Origin: Actinomycetota bacterium
GTDB taxonomy: Bacteria > Actinomycetota > Thermoleophilia > Gaiellales > Gaiellaceae
Assembly: GCA_003139545.1 (NCBI GenBank)
Contig: PLJC01000012.1
Span: 1 to 64,000 of the forward strand
Direction of reading: 5' to 3'
Length of the DNA: 64,000 nt
Position numbers and translations under genes: made by a program. Each line of letters opens with the position of its first letter. Within the stretch, counting starts at the first letter, position 1. The notes below the pieces were generated by a model. That model had not been told where the DNA came from, searched no databases, and saw only the letters and a program-made list of their open reading frames with translations. Shown piece after piece: positions 1-7,548 of the stretch.

Positions 1-21
1 AACCAGCTGAACTACGCCCCC
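1..21 (-). tRNA. 5' end of a tRNA gene, cut by the window edge
   Basis: The reverse complement of the first 21 bases reads as a tRNA 5' end: acceptor strand GGGGGCG, then TA, then a D-arm start GTTCAGCTGGTT. The wording fits tRNA-Asp best, but the anticodon lies outside the window, so the identity is a guess. Confidence 0.6.
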
Positions 22-74
22 GGGACGGCGCATTGTAGCCAGGCCCCGTCCAGCCCGTCCGCGAGACTGACTCG

Positions 75-1226
75 GTGAAGCCGAACGTCATCGACTGGAT
101 CGCGCTCGCGCTCGTCGTCGTGACCGCGCTCGGCGGCATGCGCCGCGGGCTGGTCGTGACGGCGCTCTCGCTCGCCGGGCTCGTCGCCGGCGCGTACGGC
201 GGCTCCCGGGTCGCGCCGCACCTGCTCCACGGCGGCGCGGGGTCGCCCTGGACGCCGGTTGCGGGGCTCATCGGCGCCGTGCTCGGCGCCGTGCTCATCC
301 AGACACTCGCCGGCATCGCGGGCTCGTTCGTGCGCGGCGGTCTGCGTCTCACGCCATTCCGCTTCCTCGATTCGTTCGGCGGCCTCGTACTCGGCGCGGT
401 CAGCGGCGTCGTCTTCGTCTGGGTACTGAGCGCGACCGCGCTGCTCGTTCCCGGCCAGTCGAGCCTGCGCCGCGACGTGCAGCGGTCGGCGGTCGTCCGC
501 CGGCTCGACCAGGCGGTCCCGCCGCGACGGCTGCTGAACCTGCTCGCGCGCATCGACCCGTTCCCTTCGATTGCGGGGCCCGCGCCGCCGAGCACGCCGC
601 CGACAGGACAGATCGCCGGCAACGCCAACGTCCAGCGCGCCACGCACGACGTTGTACGCGTGCTCGGCACCGCATGCGGCGTCGGCATCGAGGGCAGCGG
701 CTGGTTCGCCACCCGCAACCTCGTCGTCACAGCGGCCCACGTCGTCGCGGGGGAGCACGACACCGGCATCCAGATCCCCGGCTCCGCGGTTCTCCACGCG
801 GTCGACGTCGTCGGCTTCGACTCGCACAACGACGTCGCCATCCTGAGCGTGCGCGGACTGGGATCGCAGTCGCCGCTGCCGCTCGCCGACCCGCAGCCCG
901 GTGCCGCGGTCGAGATCGTCGGCTACCCGGAGGACGGGCCGCTGCAGGGAACGCCCGGACGGATCGGCCGCACCGCCGTCGCGCTGGTGCAGGACGCGTA
1001 CGGGAACGGGCCTGTCACGCGGACGATCACCGCTGTCGCCGGCGACATCAAGCACGGCGACTCCGGCGGCCCCGCGATCGATGCGAACGGCGCGGTGGAG
1101 TCGACGATCTTCGCCGCCCGCCTCGGCGCGCCCGGCGGCTACGGCGTGCCGGCCTCCGTCGTGCGGCGCGTGCTCGACTCGGCCGGGACGGCGTCTGTGT
1201 CGACCGGATCCTGTGCCTCGGGCTGA
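75..1226 (+). CDS. MarP-like membrane serine protease (CvpA + trypsin-like)
   Basis: A membrane-anchored periplasmic serine protease of 383 aa. Residues 1-125 form four hydrophobic segments like CvpA. After a linker, residues 190-375 form a chymotrypsin-fold protease with the triad His222 (TAAHVVAG), Asp253 (HNDVAIL) and Ser330 (HGDSGGPA). Cys201 and Cys380 match the disulfide pair known to activate mycobacterial MarP, a protease needed for acid and oxidative stress resistance. The start is the GTG at 75, which opens directly with the first membrane segment. The last 88 bp overlap the tail of the convergent MTHFR gene. Family and catalytic residues are seen directly; the stress role is inferred. 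Confidence 0.9.
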   Translation: MKPNVIDWIALALVVVTALGGMRRGLVVTALSLAGLVAGAYGGSRVAPHLLHGGAGSPWTPVAGLIGAVLGAVLIQTLAGIAGSFVRGGLRLTPFRFLDSFGGLVLGAVSGVVFVWVLSATALLVPGQSSLRRDVQRSAVVRRLDQAVPPRRLLNLLARIDPFPSIAGPAPPSTPPTGQIAGNANVQRATHDVVRVLGTACGVGIEGSGWFATRNLVVTAAHVVAGEHDTGIQIPGSAVLHAVDVVGFDSHNDVAILSVRGLGSQSPLPLADPQPGAAVEIVGYPEDGPLQGTPGRIGRTAVALVQDAYGNGPVTRTITAVAGDIKHGDSGGPAIDANGAVESTIFAARLGAPGGYGVPASVVRRVLDSAGTASVSTGSCASG

Positions 1227-3004
1227 AGCTCGGGCAGAAACTCGACGACGTTCATCGGCGACCGGAACGGCGCGATCACGTAGACGCCGTGTGCGAGCTC
1301 GCGCGCCGCGTCGATCAGCTCGTGTCCGATCTCCCCGCCGACCTCGCGCGCGTTTGCGCCGGCGCGGCGGTACCGCTCCTGCACGTGCTCGGGGACGATC
1401 GCGCCTGGGACCTCGTTGTGCACGCGGACGAGCAGCTCCATCGTTCTGATCGGCCAGACGCCGACGAGGACCGGGATCGGCCAGCCGCCGATCCGATCCC
1501 GAAACGCCGACAGCGGCTCGAGGTCGAAGAGGAACTGCGTCATCGCGTAGCGCGCGCCCGCCGCCACCTTGCGATGGAAGCGCTCCACTTCGAGGCCGAG
1601 GTCGTCCGCGGTCGGGTTGACGGCGACACCCGGGAAGAACGACGTCGGCGCGTCGATGGCGCGGCCGTGATGATCCTCGCCGCGGTTCAGACCCGCGAGC
1701 AGTTCGACGAGCCCGATCGCGTCGACCTCGTACACGCCGCCGCGGCCCGGATAGTCGCCCGCCTCGGGCGGGTCGCCGGTGACGGCGAGGATGTTGCGCA
1801 CTCCTTCTGCATGCGCACCGAGCAAGATCGATTCGAGCCCGGTGACCGTCATGTCGCGCGGCGTCAAGTGCGGGATCGTCTCGACGCCGGTGAAGCGCTC
1901 GATCGCGACCGACGCCATGATCCCGCTCATCCGCGCGCGCGCACGCGGGTTGTCGTTGACGTCGACGAACTGCGCCTTGTTCGTGTCACGCACGGCGCGC
2001 GCCGTCTCGATCAACGCCTCGGGATTCGCGCCGAGCGGCGGGTCGAGCTGGACGGAGACGACGAACGTGCCCTCTTCGAGGAGCCGCCCGAGCTCGGTGC
2101 GCCCGCTCGTCGTCGACGGGCGGGTCGCCTGCGCCCGATCGCGCACGAGCAGAGGCGCGGCAGGCGCAAGGTTGTCGTCCACGGCGGCGCGGATGGCCGC
2201 GATCTGCGCGGGCGTCGTTCCGCAGCAGCCGCCGATGATCCCTGCGCCGAGCGCGCGCGCCTGCGCCGCGAACTCGCCGAAGTACGCCGGTGTCGCGTGC
2301 GGGAACACGATCCGCTGTCCGGACATGCTCGCGAGACCGACGTTCGGCAGCGCAGCGAGCACGCCGCCCTCACCGGCCATGTCGCCGAGCGCGCGCAGCG
2401 CGGCCGATGGCCCGGCTCCGTGATTCGCGCCGAACGCCGCCAGGCCGAGCGCGCGCAGACGTTCGCCGGCGACGCGCGCGGAGACGCCGGCGAGCGTCTC
2501 GCCTTCCGCGTCGAAGGACATCAGGCCGACGATCGGCAGGCTCGACACGCTGCGGATCGCTGCGACCGCCGCCTCGAGATCGTCGAGATCGAGGAACGTC
2601 TCGACCATGAACAGGTCGGCACCGCGTCCCTCGAGCAGGGACGCCTGCTCTGCGTAGTTGCGGCCGGGGTCCGGGCCGATGGAGCCGGCGATGAAGACGT
2701 CGCGGCCGGAGACCTCGCGCGCCTCGCGCGCGAGGCGCGCGCCGGCACTGTTGATGGAGTCGAACTCGTCCTCCAGGAAGTGCTGCGCGAGCTTCGACCG
2801 GTTGGCGCCGAACGTGTTCGTCTCGATCAGCTCCGCGCCGGCGCGGATGTAGCCGAGGTGGACGTCGAGGACGCTCTCCGGTGCGCGCAGGTTCGCCTCC
2901 TCGGGGCAGCGCAGCCGCGGGACCGCGCTCGCGAGGAGGGCGCCCATGCCGCCGTCGGCGACGATCGGCGGTCCATCGGCCAGTCGCTCGAGAAATCGGC
3001 TCAT
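1139..3004 (-). CDS. bifunctional homocysteine S-methyltransferase / 5,10-methylenetetrahydrofolate reductase
   Basis: A 621-aa cytosolic methionine-pathway fusion. The N-terminal half (about residues 1-290) is a homocysteine S-methyltransferase barrel with the zinc motif IIGGCCGTTP. The C-terminal half (about 310-600) is a MetF-type flavin reductase that reduces methylene-THF to methyl-THF, recognisable by VQLDPP, VTGDPP and the QFLFD strand. The family's first zinc-ligand cysteine (usually GANC) is His here (GANHGAGP). The ATG at 3004 is chosen because the methyltransferase fold begins there (MSRFLERLADG); residues encoded further upstream look non-coding. Its 3' end overlaps the MarP-like gene. 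Confidence 0.92.
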   Translation of the reverse strand: MSRFLERLADGPPIVADGGMGALLASAVPRLRCPEEANLRAPESVLDVHLGYIRAGAELIETNTFGANRSKLAQHFLEDEFDSINSAGARLAREAREVSGRDVFIAGSIGPDPGRNYAEQASLLEGRGADLFMVETFLDLDDLEAAVAAIRSVSSLPIVGLMSFDAEGETLAGVSARVAGERLRALGLAAFGANHGAGPSAALRALGDMAGEGGVLAALPNVGLASMSGQRIVFPHATPAYFGEFAAQARALGAGIIGGCCGTTPAQIAAIRAAVDDNLAPAAPLLVRDRAQATRPSTTSGRTELGRLLEEGTFVVSVQLDPPLGANPEALIETARAVRDTNKAQFVDVNDNPRARARMSGIMASVAIERFTGVETIPHLTPRDMTVTGLESILLGAHAEGVRNILAVTGDPPEAGDYPGRGGVYEVDAIGLVELLAGLNRGEDHHGRAIDAPTSFFPGVAVNPTADDLGLEVERFHRKVAAGARYAMTQFLFDLEPLSAFRDRIGGWPIPVLVGVWPIRTMELLVRVHNEVPGAIVPEHVQERYRRAGANAREVGGEIGHELIDAARELAHGVYVIAPFRSPMNVVEFLPELQPEAQDPVDTDAVPAESSTRRTTEAGTP

Positions 3005-3106
3005 CCAAGCCAAGTCTAGGGGCTCAAGGAGACCGCCCTCCCTGCCGATACGGGGTGAACTCCTCCCGGGGACTGACGGCAATCATCTCTGCGGCAGGGG
3101 GACGCG

Positions 3107-3137
3107 GCGGCGCTTCGAGCGCCGCTTCGTTTTTTTT
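3107..3137 (+). terminator. intrinsic terminator on the + strand
   Basis: Perfect 8-bp stem GCGGCGCT / AGCGCCGC (3107-3114, 3118-3125) with a TCG loop, followed by an eight-T run at 3130-3137. Both neighbouring genes lie on the minus strand, so no + strand gene that would need it is visible. Confidence 0.7.
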
Positions 3138-3907
3138 CAGGAGTGAAGCGTTCGGCCTTCCATGCCGCCGGCGACGGTGACAACCTCGCCGGTGACGTGG
3201 CCGGAGAGTTCGTCGGAGGCGAGGACGACCACGGCGCGCGCGATGTCCTCGGCCACCGCGACCTTGCGCAGCGGCATCGTGCGCGTCAGCCGTTCGACCA
3301 TGTCGGGGTCGAGCGCGCCCCGCGTCATCGGCGAGTACGTCCAGCCCGGCGCGACGGCGTTCACTCGCCCGAGCGGCGCGATCCGGACGATCTCGTTCTT
3401 CAGGCTCAGGAGCAGCCCGACCTGGATGGCGGACTTCGCGGCGGCGTAGTCGGCGTGACCCGCCTCGCCGAAGCGGGCCGCGGTGGAGCCGACGAGGACG
3501 AGGTTGCCGTGGCCGGTCCGCTCCACCTCGCGCAGGAACCACTTCGCGGTGAGGAACGTCGCGGTCAGGTTCGCGCGCAGCACCGCCTCCCAGCGGTCGA
3601 GCGGGAGCTTCCACACCGGCTCGTCGTCGCGCGGCCAGACGCCGGCGACCGCTGCGCAGACGTCCACGCCGCCGAGGTCCTCGCGCGCGCGCGTGAACAA
3701 AGACTCCACCGCCGCCTCGTCGGTGAGGTCGGCGCCGATCGCGATGCCGCCGATCTCCGTGGCGAGCACCTCCGCCCGCTCGCGGCTCGTGTTGTAGTGG
3801 ACGACGACACGCGCGCCCTCGGCCGCGAAGGCGCGCACGCACTCGGAGCCGATGCCGCCGGCACCGCCGGTGACGAGCACGACCTTTCCCGCGAGACCCG
3901 TGTCCAC
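3137..3907 (-). CDS. SDR-family NAD(P)-dependent oxidoreductase
   Basis: A 256-aa classical short-chain dehydrogenase. It has the cofactor motif TGGAGGIG near residue 10, AAVAG in place of the usual NNAG, the catalytic Ser in VGSTA, and YAAAK for the Tyr-Lys pair, with a C-terminal GHVTGEVVTVAGG. The substrate cannot be told. The GTG at 3907 starts just before the Rossmann fold. A TACTCT box lies 6 nt upstream on the minus strand, which indicates a leaderless transcript that diverges from the M55 peptidase gene only 22 bp away. Confidence 0.9.
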   Translation of the reverse strand: MDTGLAGKVVLVTGGAGGIGSECVRAFAAEGARVVVHYNTSRERAEVLATEIGGIAIGADLTDEAAVESLFTRAREDLGGVDVCAAVAGVWPRDDEPVWKLPLDRWEAVLRANLTATFLTAKWFLREVERTGHGNLVLVGSTAARFGEAGHADYAAAKSAIQVGLLLSLKNEIVRIAPLGRVNAVAPGWTYSPMTRGALDPDMVERLTRTMPLRKVAVAEDIARAVVVLASDELSGHVTGEVVTVAGGMEGRTLHS

Positions 3908-3913
3908 CGCCGC

Positions 3914-3923
3914 AGAGTAGTCT
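3914..3923. promoter_or_regulatory. overlapping divergent -10 boxes
   Basis: TAGTCT (3918-3923, + strand) stands 6 nt before the GTG at 3930. TACTCT (minus strand, 3919-3914) stands 6 nt before the GTG at 3907. The two hexamers share two base pairs, so the two genes probably compete for polymerase. Confidence 0.6.
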
Positions 3924-3929
3924 CCCGCC

Positions 3930-4739
3930 GTGCGCGTCCACGTCATCAGCGACATCGAAGGCGTCGCCGGCATCGTCAAGCGGGGCCAGGCGGGCGGTGA
4001 CCTGCCGCTGTACCAGGAGGGCCGCAAGCTCTACACCGAGGAGATCAACGCGGCCGTTCGGGGTGCGAAGGCTGCGGGCGCGACCGAGATCGTCGTCATG
4101 GACTGCCACGGCGCGGGCGGCGACTACACGTTCAACTCGCTCATCGCCGACATGCTCGATCCGGACTGCGAGTTCGTCATCCAGAGCGAGTGGACGGAGT
4201 ACACGGCCTTCCTCGAGGAGGGCTGTGACGCGGCGCTTTTCGTCGGCATGCACGCGATGGCGGGAACGGCGGACGGCGTCCTCTCGCACACGGTCTCGGG
4301 TCAGGCGTGGCAGAGCCTCCGGTTCAACGGGACGCTCGTCGGCGAGACGGGCATCAACGCTGCGCTGTGCGGCCAGTGGGGCTGCCCGGTCGTGCTCGTC
4401 ACCGGCGACCGCGCCGTCTGCCGCGAGGCGGTCGACCTGCTCGGCGGGGGGTTGACGACCGTCGAGGTGAAGGAGGGGCTCGGCCGCTTCAGCGCACGCT
4501 CGAAGACGCCGCTCAAGGCACGCGAGCTGATCGAGGACGGCGCGAAGCGCGCGCTGAAGGACCTGAAGGCCGTGCAGCCGTACGTCCCGGCGCGCCCGTG
4601 CGAGATCGCGGTCGAGTTCACGACGCCCGACCGGTTGGACGAGTACCGCCACCGGCGCGGCGTCGAAGTGACCGGGCCTGCCTCGCTCGTCTCCCGCGGA
4701 GTCGACTGGTGGCAAGCCTGGTCGGCGTTCTACTTCTAG
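3930..4739 (+). CDS. M55-family D-aminopeptidase (DppA-like)
   Basis: A 269-aa member of the DppA family of zinc D-aminopeptidases, self-compartmentalising enzymes that remove N-terminal D-amino acids such as D-Ala. Visible signatures are ISDIEGVAG at the N-terminus, MDCHGAGG near residue 58, VGMHAMAG near residue 105, SHTVSG and GETGINA, matching the family's metal and catalytic positions. There is no signal peptide, so it should be cytosolic. A role in recycling peptidoglycan peptides fits the family but is not shown here. The next gene starts 9 bp downstream. Confidence 0.92.
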   Translation: MRVHVISDIEGVAGIVKRGQAGGDLPLYQEGRKLYTEEINAAVRGAKAAGATEIVVMDCHGAGGDYTFNSLIADMLDPDCEFVIQSEWTEYTAFLEEGCDAALFVGMHAMAGTADGVLSHTVSGQAWQSLRFNGTLVGETGINAALCGQWGCPVVLVTGDRAVCREAVDLLGGGLTTVEVKEGLGRFSARSKTPLKARELIEDGAKRALKDLKAVQPYVPARPCEIAVEFTTPDRLDEYRHRRGVEVTGPASLVSRGVDWWQAWSAFYF

Positions 4740-4748
4740 ACTCGAGGC

Positions 4749-5564
4749 ATGGCGCCGCGCGTCGTCCGCATCTCGGTCGCACCGGTGAAGTCGCTCGGCC
4801 TCGTGCATCCGGAAGAGGTGACGCTCGAGCCCGGCGGGGTCGTCGGCAACCGTCGCTTCTGGCTCCGCGACGAGCGGGGTGCGCTGTACGCCGGCAAGCG
4901 TGACGGCTCGCTGATGCAGATCCGCCCGGAGTGGGATGAGGAGACGCGGCGGCTCGCGCTCACGTTTCCGGACGGCGAGCGCGTCGACGGCGTCGTCGAG
5001 CTCGGCGAGGAGATCGAGGCGAATCTGTATTCGTGGAACCGCCTACGGTCACGCAAGGTCCACGGGCCGTGGGAGGCGGCGATCTCGGAGTACGTCGGAC
5101 GGCCGCTCGAGTTCCTCTGGGCAGACGAGGGCGCGGTCGACCGGACACCGAGGGGCGGGACGGTGTCGCTCGTCTCGCGCGCATCGCTCGAACGGCTCCG
5201 TGAGGAGGTGGGCGTCGACGAGGCAATCGACGGGCGCCGCTTCCGCATGCTCTTCGAGATCGACGGGGTAGACGCGCACGAGGAGGACTCGTGGATCGGG
5301 GCCGAGGTGCGGATCGGCGAGGCGACCGTGGTCTTCAACGGCGACATCGGCCGCTGCGTCATCACCTCGCGCGATCCCGACACCGGCGTCGTCGATCTGC
5401 CGACGCTCGTGACGCTCGCGTCCTACCGGCGGGACGGCATCTCGGAGCCGCTTCCGTTCGGCGTCTACGGAGCGGTGCTCGTCCCGGGCCGCGTCCGCGC
5501 GGGAGACATAGCACAACCGCTATACTCGCCTGAATGGCAGCAGCCCGCAGCCGCACCGAGCTGA
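4749..5564 (+). CDS. MOSC-domain protein (molybdenum cofactor sulfurase C-terminal type)
   Basis: A 271-aa protein with an N-terminal beta-barrel (MOSC_N; VAPVKSLGL, GNRRFWL) and a C-terminal MOSC domain holding the conserved cysteine in GRCVITSRDPDTG near residue 205. MOSC proteins handle sulfur or molybdenum-cofactor transfer, including mARC-type reductases; the exact reaction is unknown here. A TAGACT box ends 6 nt before the ATG, suggesting a leaderless start. The last 31 bp overlap the following XRE gene. Confidence 0.88.
   Translation: MAPRVVRISVAPVKSLGLVHPEEVTLEPGGVVGNRRFWLRDERGALYAGKRDGSLMQIRPEWDEETRRLALTFPDGERVDGVVELGEEIEANLYSWNRLRSRKVHGPWEAAISEYVGRPLEFLWADEGAVDRTPRGGTVSLVSRASLERLREEVGVDEAIDGRRFRMLFEIDGVDAHEEDSWIGAEVRIGEATVVFNGDIGRCVITSRDPDTGVVDLPTLVTLASYRRDGISEPLPFGVYGAVLVPGRVRAGDIAQPLYSPEWQQPAAAPS
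5521..5526 (+). promoter_or_regulatory. -10 box TATACT of a leaderless promoter
   Basis: TATACT lies inside the 3' end of the MOSC gene, 7 nt before the ATG of the XRE regulator. The transcript would start at or next to the initiation codon. No good -35 box is visible. Confidence 0.55.
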
Positions 5565-5824
5565 AGCGGCCGCTCGACCGCCTACGCGAGCGGATCGTCA
5601 CCGGCGACCGCGGATACTTCTTCGCCGCGATCGCGGAGAAGGTGGCCGAGAGACGTCTGCAGATGAACATGTCGCAACGCGAGCTCGCGGAGCTGTGCGG
5701 CACGACGCAGTCCGCGATCGCGCGGCTCGAGCGCGGCGGCCGGCCGCCACGGATCGACACGCTGCTGCGCATCGCCGAGGCGCTCGATTGCGACCTCGTC
5801 GTCGAGCTGCATCCGCACGCGTAG
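5534..5824 (+). CDS. XRE-family helix-turn-helix regulator
   Basis: A 96-aa DNA-binding protein. The helix-turn-helix spans about residues 35-90 (MSQRELAELCGTTQSAIARLE, typical of Cro/C1), followed by IDTLLRIAEALDCDLVVEL as in antitoxin-like XRE proteins. No toxin gene is adjacent; the neighbours are a MOSC protein and an SGNH hydrolase whose ATG follows the stop codon directly (TAGATG). It may act on its own promoter or on the small operon it heads. Confidence 0.9.
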   Translation: MAAARSRTELKRPLDRLRERIVTGDRGYFFAAIAEKVAERRLQMNMSQRELAELCGTTQSAIARLERGGRPPRIDTLLRIAEALDCDLVVELHPHA

Positions 5825-6388
5825 ATGACCATCGTGGTCGCCGTCGTCGGCGACTCGATCAGCGCCGGCTCGCCGCTCTGGGATCCTGATCCCAGCGCGC
5901 GCTCGGCGATCGCACATCCCGACGAGCGCAGCCAGTGGCAGTGGTGGGCGGCGGCCCGCGATCCGCGGCTCGAGTTCCGCACGCACGCCGCGTACGGGAA
6001 GCGCACGGACGAGATCGCGGCGTTCGTCGTCGACGTGGTCGCTGCCGCAGACGTTCTCGTCGTGCAGGGCGGCATCAACGACGTTGCCCAGCGGCGGTCG
6101 GTCGAGGAGGCGGCGCGGAATCTCGCCGCCATGGTCGAGCACGGCCGTCGGCTCGGGCTCCACGTCGCGCTAGCCGACGTGCTGCCGTGGCCGAACGGCG
6201 ACGAGCGCGCCGCGCGCGACATCGCGCACCTCAACGATCTGATTCGCGCGGTCGAAGGCGTGACGCCGCTTCCGTTCCACGACACGCTCGCGCCGTTGGA
6301 CGGGTGGAGCGATGACGGCGCTCATCCGTCCGTCGAGGGCCACCGGCACCTCGGCGAACGCGCGGCACCGCTGCTCTCAGAGCTCTAG
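5825..6388 (+). CDS. SGNH/GDSL-family hydrolase
   Basis: A 187-aa esterase/lipase-like protein with the full set of family blocks: GDSISAG (Ser nucleophile), GGINDV (oxyanion Gly/Asn) and DGAHPS (Asp-His dyad). There is no signal peptide, so it is probably cytosolic. The ATG touches the stop of the XRE gene, so the two are likely cotranscribed. The last 12 bp overlap the convergent metallo-hydrolase gene. Confidence 0.9.
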   Translation: MTIVVAVVGDSISAGSPLWDPDPSARSAIAHPDERSQWQWWAAARDPRLEFRTHAAYGKRTDEIAAFVVDVVAAADVLVVQGGINDVAQRRSVEEAARNLAAMVEHGRRLGLHVALADVLPWPNGDERAARDIAHLNDLIRAVEGVTPLPFHDTLAPLDGWSDDGAHPSVEGHRHLGERAAPLLSEL

Positions 6389-7099
6389 CTCGAGTCCGTC
6401 GTACGCGCGCTCGAGCTTCTCGTCGAGCGGCAGCTCGTCCGGGCGGTGGATGACGACGAGCCGTCGTGCACCGGACGCCTCGAAGGCGTCGGACGCTTCG
6501 CCGGCGGTGAGGTGGCCGCGCTCGGCCGGCTCGGGGTCAGCGAGCGTCGCCTCGCACAGGAACACGTCCGCGTCGCGGGCGAGGTCGGCGAGCCTCGGCG
6601 TCGGAGCAGTGTCGCCGGAGTACGCCACCGTGCGCGTGCCGTCGCTGACGCGCAGGCCGAACGTCAGCTCCTCGTAGTGCGCGAGCTGCACCGGCGTCAC
6701 CTCGAGCCCGGCGGCGGTGAACGGCTCCTCGGCGCGGTACTCGCGCAGCTCGAATGCCTGCTCGATCTGCTCCGTGAACGACAGCTGCCCGCCGAGCGCG
6801 CGCAGGCGGCCGGTGCCGCCCGGCGGCAGCCACAGCTCGGGCTTCGGAGACCGGCGGCCCGGCCCGAAGGCGGCGCCGAACGTCCACGGGACGAGGTCGC
6901 CCCAGTGATCGAGATGGAAGTGCGTGATCGCGATCGCGTCCACCTCGGGCCAACCGCTGTTGCCGTTGCGCAGCCGGGCGAGAACACCCGGCCCGCAGTC
7001 GAGCAGCAACCGGCCGCCCGCGCTCTCGACGAGATACCCCGACTGGGCGCCGCCCGCGTTGGGCCACGCGGGCGAGCAGCCGATGACGGTCACCTTCAC
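6377..7099 (-). CDS. metallo-beta-lactamase-fold hydrolase (RNase Z-like)
   Basis: A 240-aa MBL-fold hydrolase with the dinuclear metal motif THFHLDH near residue 70, a SGDTAPT strand supplying the bridging Asp, and a late VVIHRPDE His. The compact form resembles RNase Z-like phosphodiesterases of unknown substrate. Several GTG codons could start it; the one at 7099 is chosen because AAGGA lies 7 nt upstream and the protein then begins MKVTVIGCSPAWPN, the usual family start. It diverges from the CNBD gene. Confidence 0.85.
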   Translation of the reverse strand: MKVTVIGCSPAWPNAGGAQSGYLVESAGGRLLLDCGPGVLARLRNGNSGWPEVDAIAITHFHLDHWGDLVPWTFGAAFGPGRRSPKPELWLPPGGTGRLRALGGQLSFTEQIEQAFELREYRAEEPFTAAGLEVTPVQLAHYEELTFGLRVSDGTRTVAYSGDTAPTPRLADLARDADVFLCEATLADPEPAERGHLTAGEASDAFEASGARRLVVIHRPDELPLDEKLERAYDGLELEL

Positions 7100-7140
7100 C
7101 TGCACATCCTTGCGGATCGTCGCGACCACGCGGGGCGGTG

Positions 7141-7146
7141 TATAAC
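7141..7146 (+). promoter_or_regulatory. -10-like box TATAAC
   Basis: TATAAC ends 6 nt before the GTG at 7153. The same AT-rich patch reads TTATACA on the minus strand and may serve the divergent MBL gene. Confidence 0.45.
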
Positions 7147-7152
7147 TCGGCG

Positions 7153-7548
7153 GTGGCCGGCGCCTCCCCCGACATGCTGAAGAAGGTCCCGCTGTTCGCC
7201 GGGCTCGACAACCGCGAGCTGGAGCAGATCGCCGCGTCGATGCGCGAGCGCAGCGTCGCCGCCGGCGACGTCGTCCTCGAGCAGGGAGCCGGCGGCGCCG
7301 GGTTCTTCGTCGTCCAGTCGGGCGAGGGGGACGTGACCGTGGACGGGAACTCGGTGGGCTCGGTCGGCCCCGGCGACTACTTCGGCGAGATCGCCCTCCT
7401 GACCGGCTCGGATCGCACCGCCACCGTCACCGCCCGCACGGACATGGTCTGTTACGGCATGACGCCGTGGGAGTTCAAGCCGCTGGTCGAGTCGAACTCG
7501 GCCATCGCCTGGAAGCTCCTCACGGCGATGGCGCAGAAGCTCCGCTAA
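7153..7548 (+). CDS. cyclic nucleotide-binding domain protein
   Basis: A 131-aa protein that is essentially one cNMP-binding (Crp-like) beta-roll: LKKVPLFAGL, then the GDYFGEIALLTG phosphate-binding cassette near residue 75 followed by the DRTATVTA Arg/Thr motif. There is no DNA-binding domain, so it is not a transcription factor by itself. The start at GTG 7153 is preferred because of the TATAAC box; 7138 and 7174 are alternatives. It shares CTAA (4 bp) with the end of the next, convergent gene. Confidence 0.8.
   Translation: MAGASPDMLKKVPLFAGLDNRELEQIAASMRERSVAAGDVVLEQGAGGAGFFVVQSGEGDVTVDGNSVGSVGPGDYFGEIALLTGSDRTATVTARTDMVCYGMTPWEFKPLVESNSAIAWKLLTAMAQKLR

Noticed and set aside
12..1055. 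Long minus-strand reading frame opposite the MarP-like gene
   Set aside because: It is Arg/Asp-rich frame shadow of a high-GC gene with a clear catalytic triad on the other strand.
674..3019. 781-codon + strand frame opposite the MTHFR fusion
   Set aside because: The composition (Arg, Ala, Asp, Glu) is that of an antisense shadow; the minus strand encodes a well-recognised enzyme.
3024..4808. 594-codon minus-strand frame spanning the SDR and M55 genes
   Set aside because: It overlaps two well-supported genes and shows no domain.
5534..6388. XRE plus SGNH as a toxin-antitoxin pair
   Set aside because: The SGNH protein is a typical esterase fold and no toxin family is recognisable.
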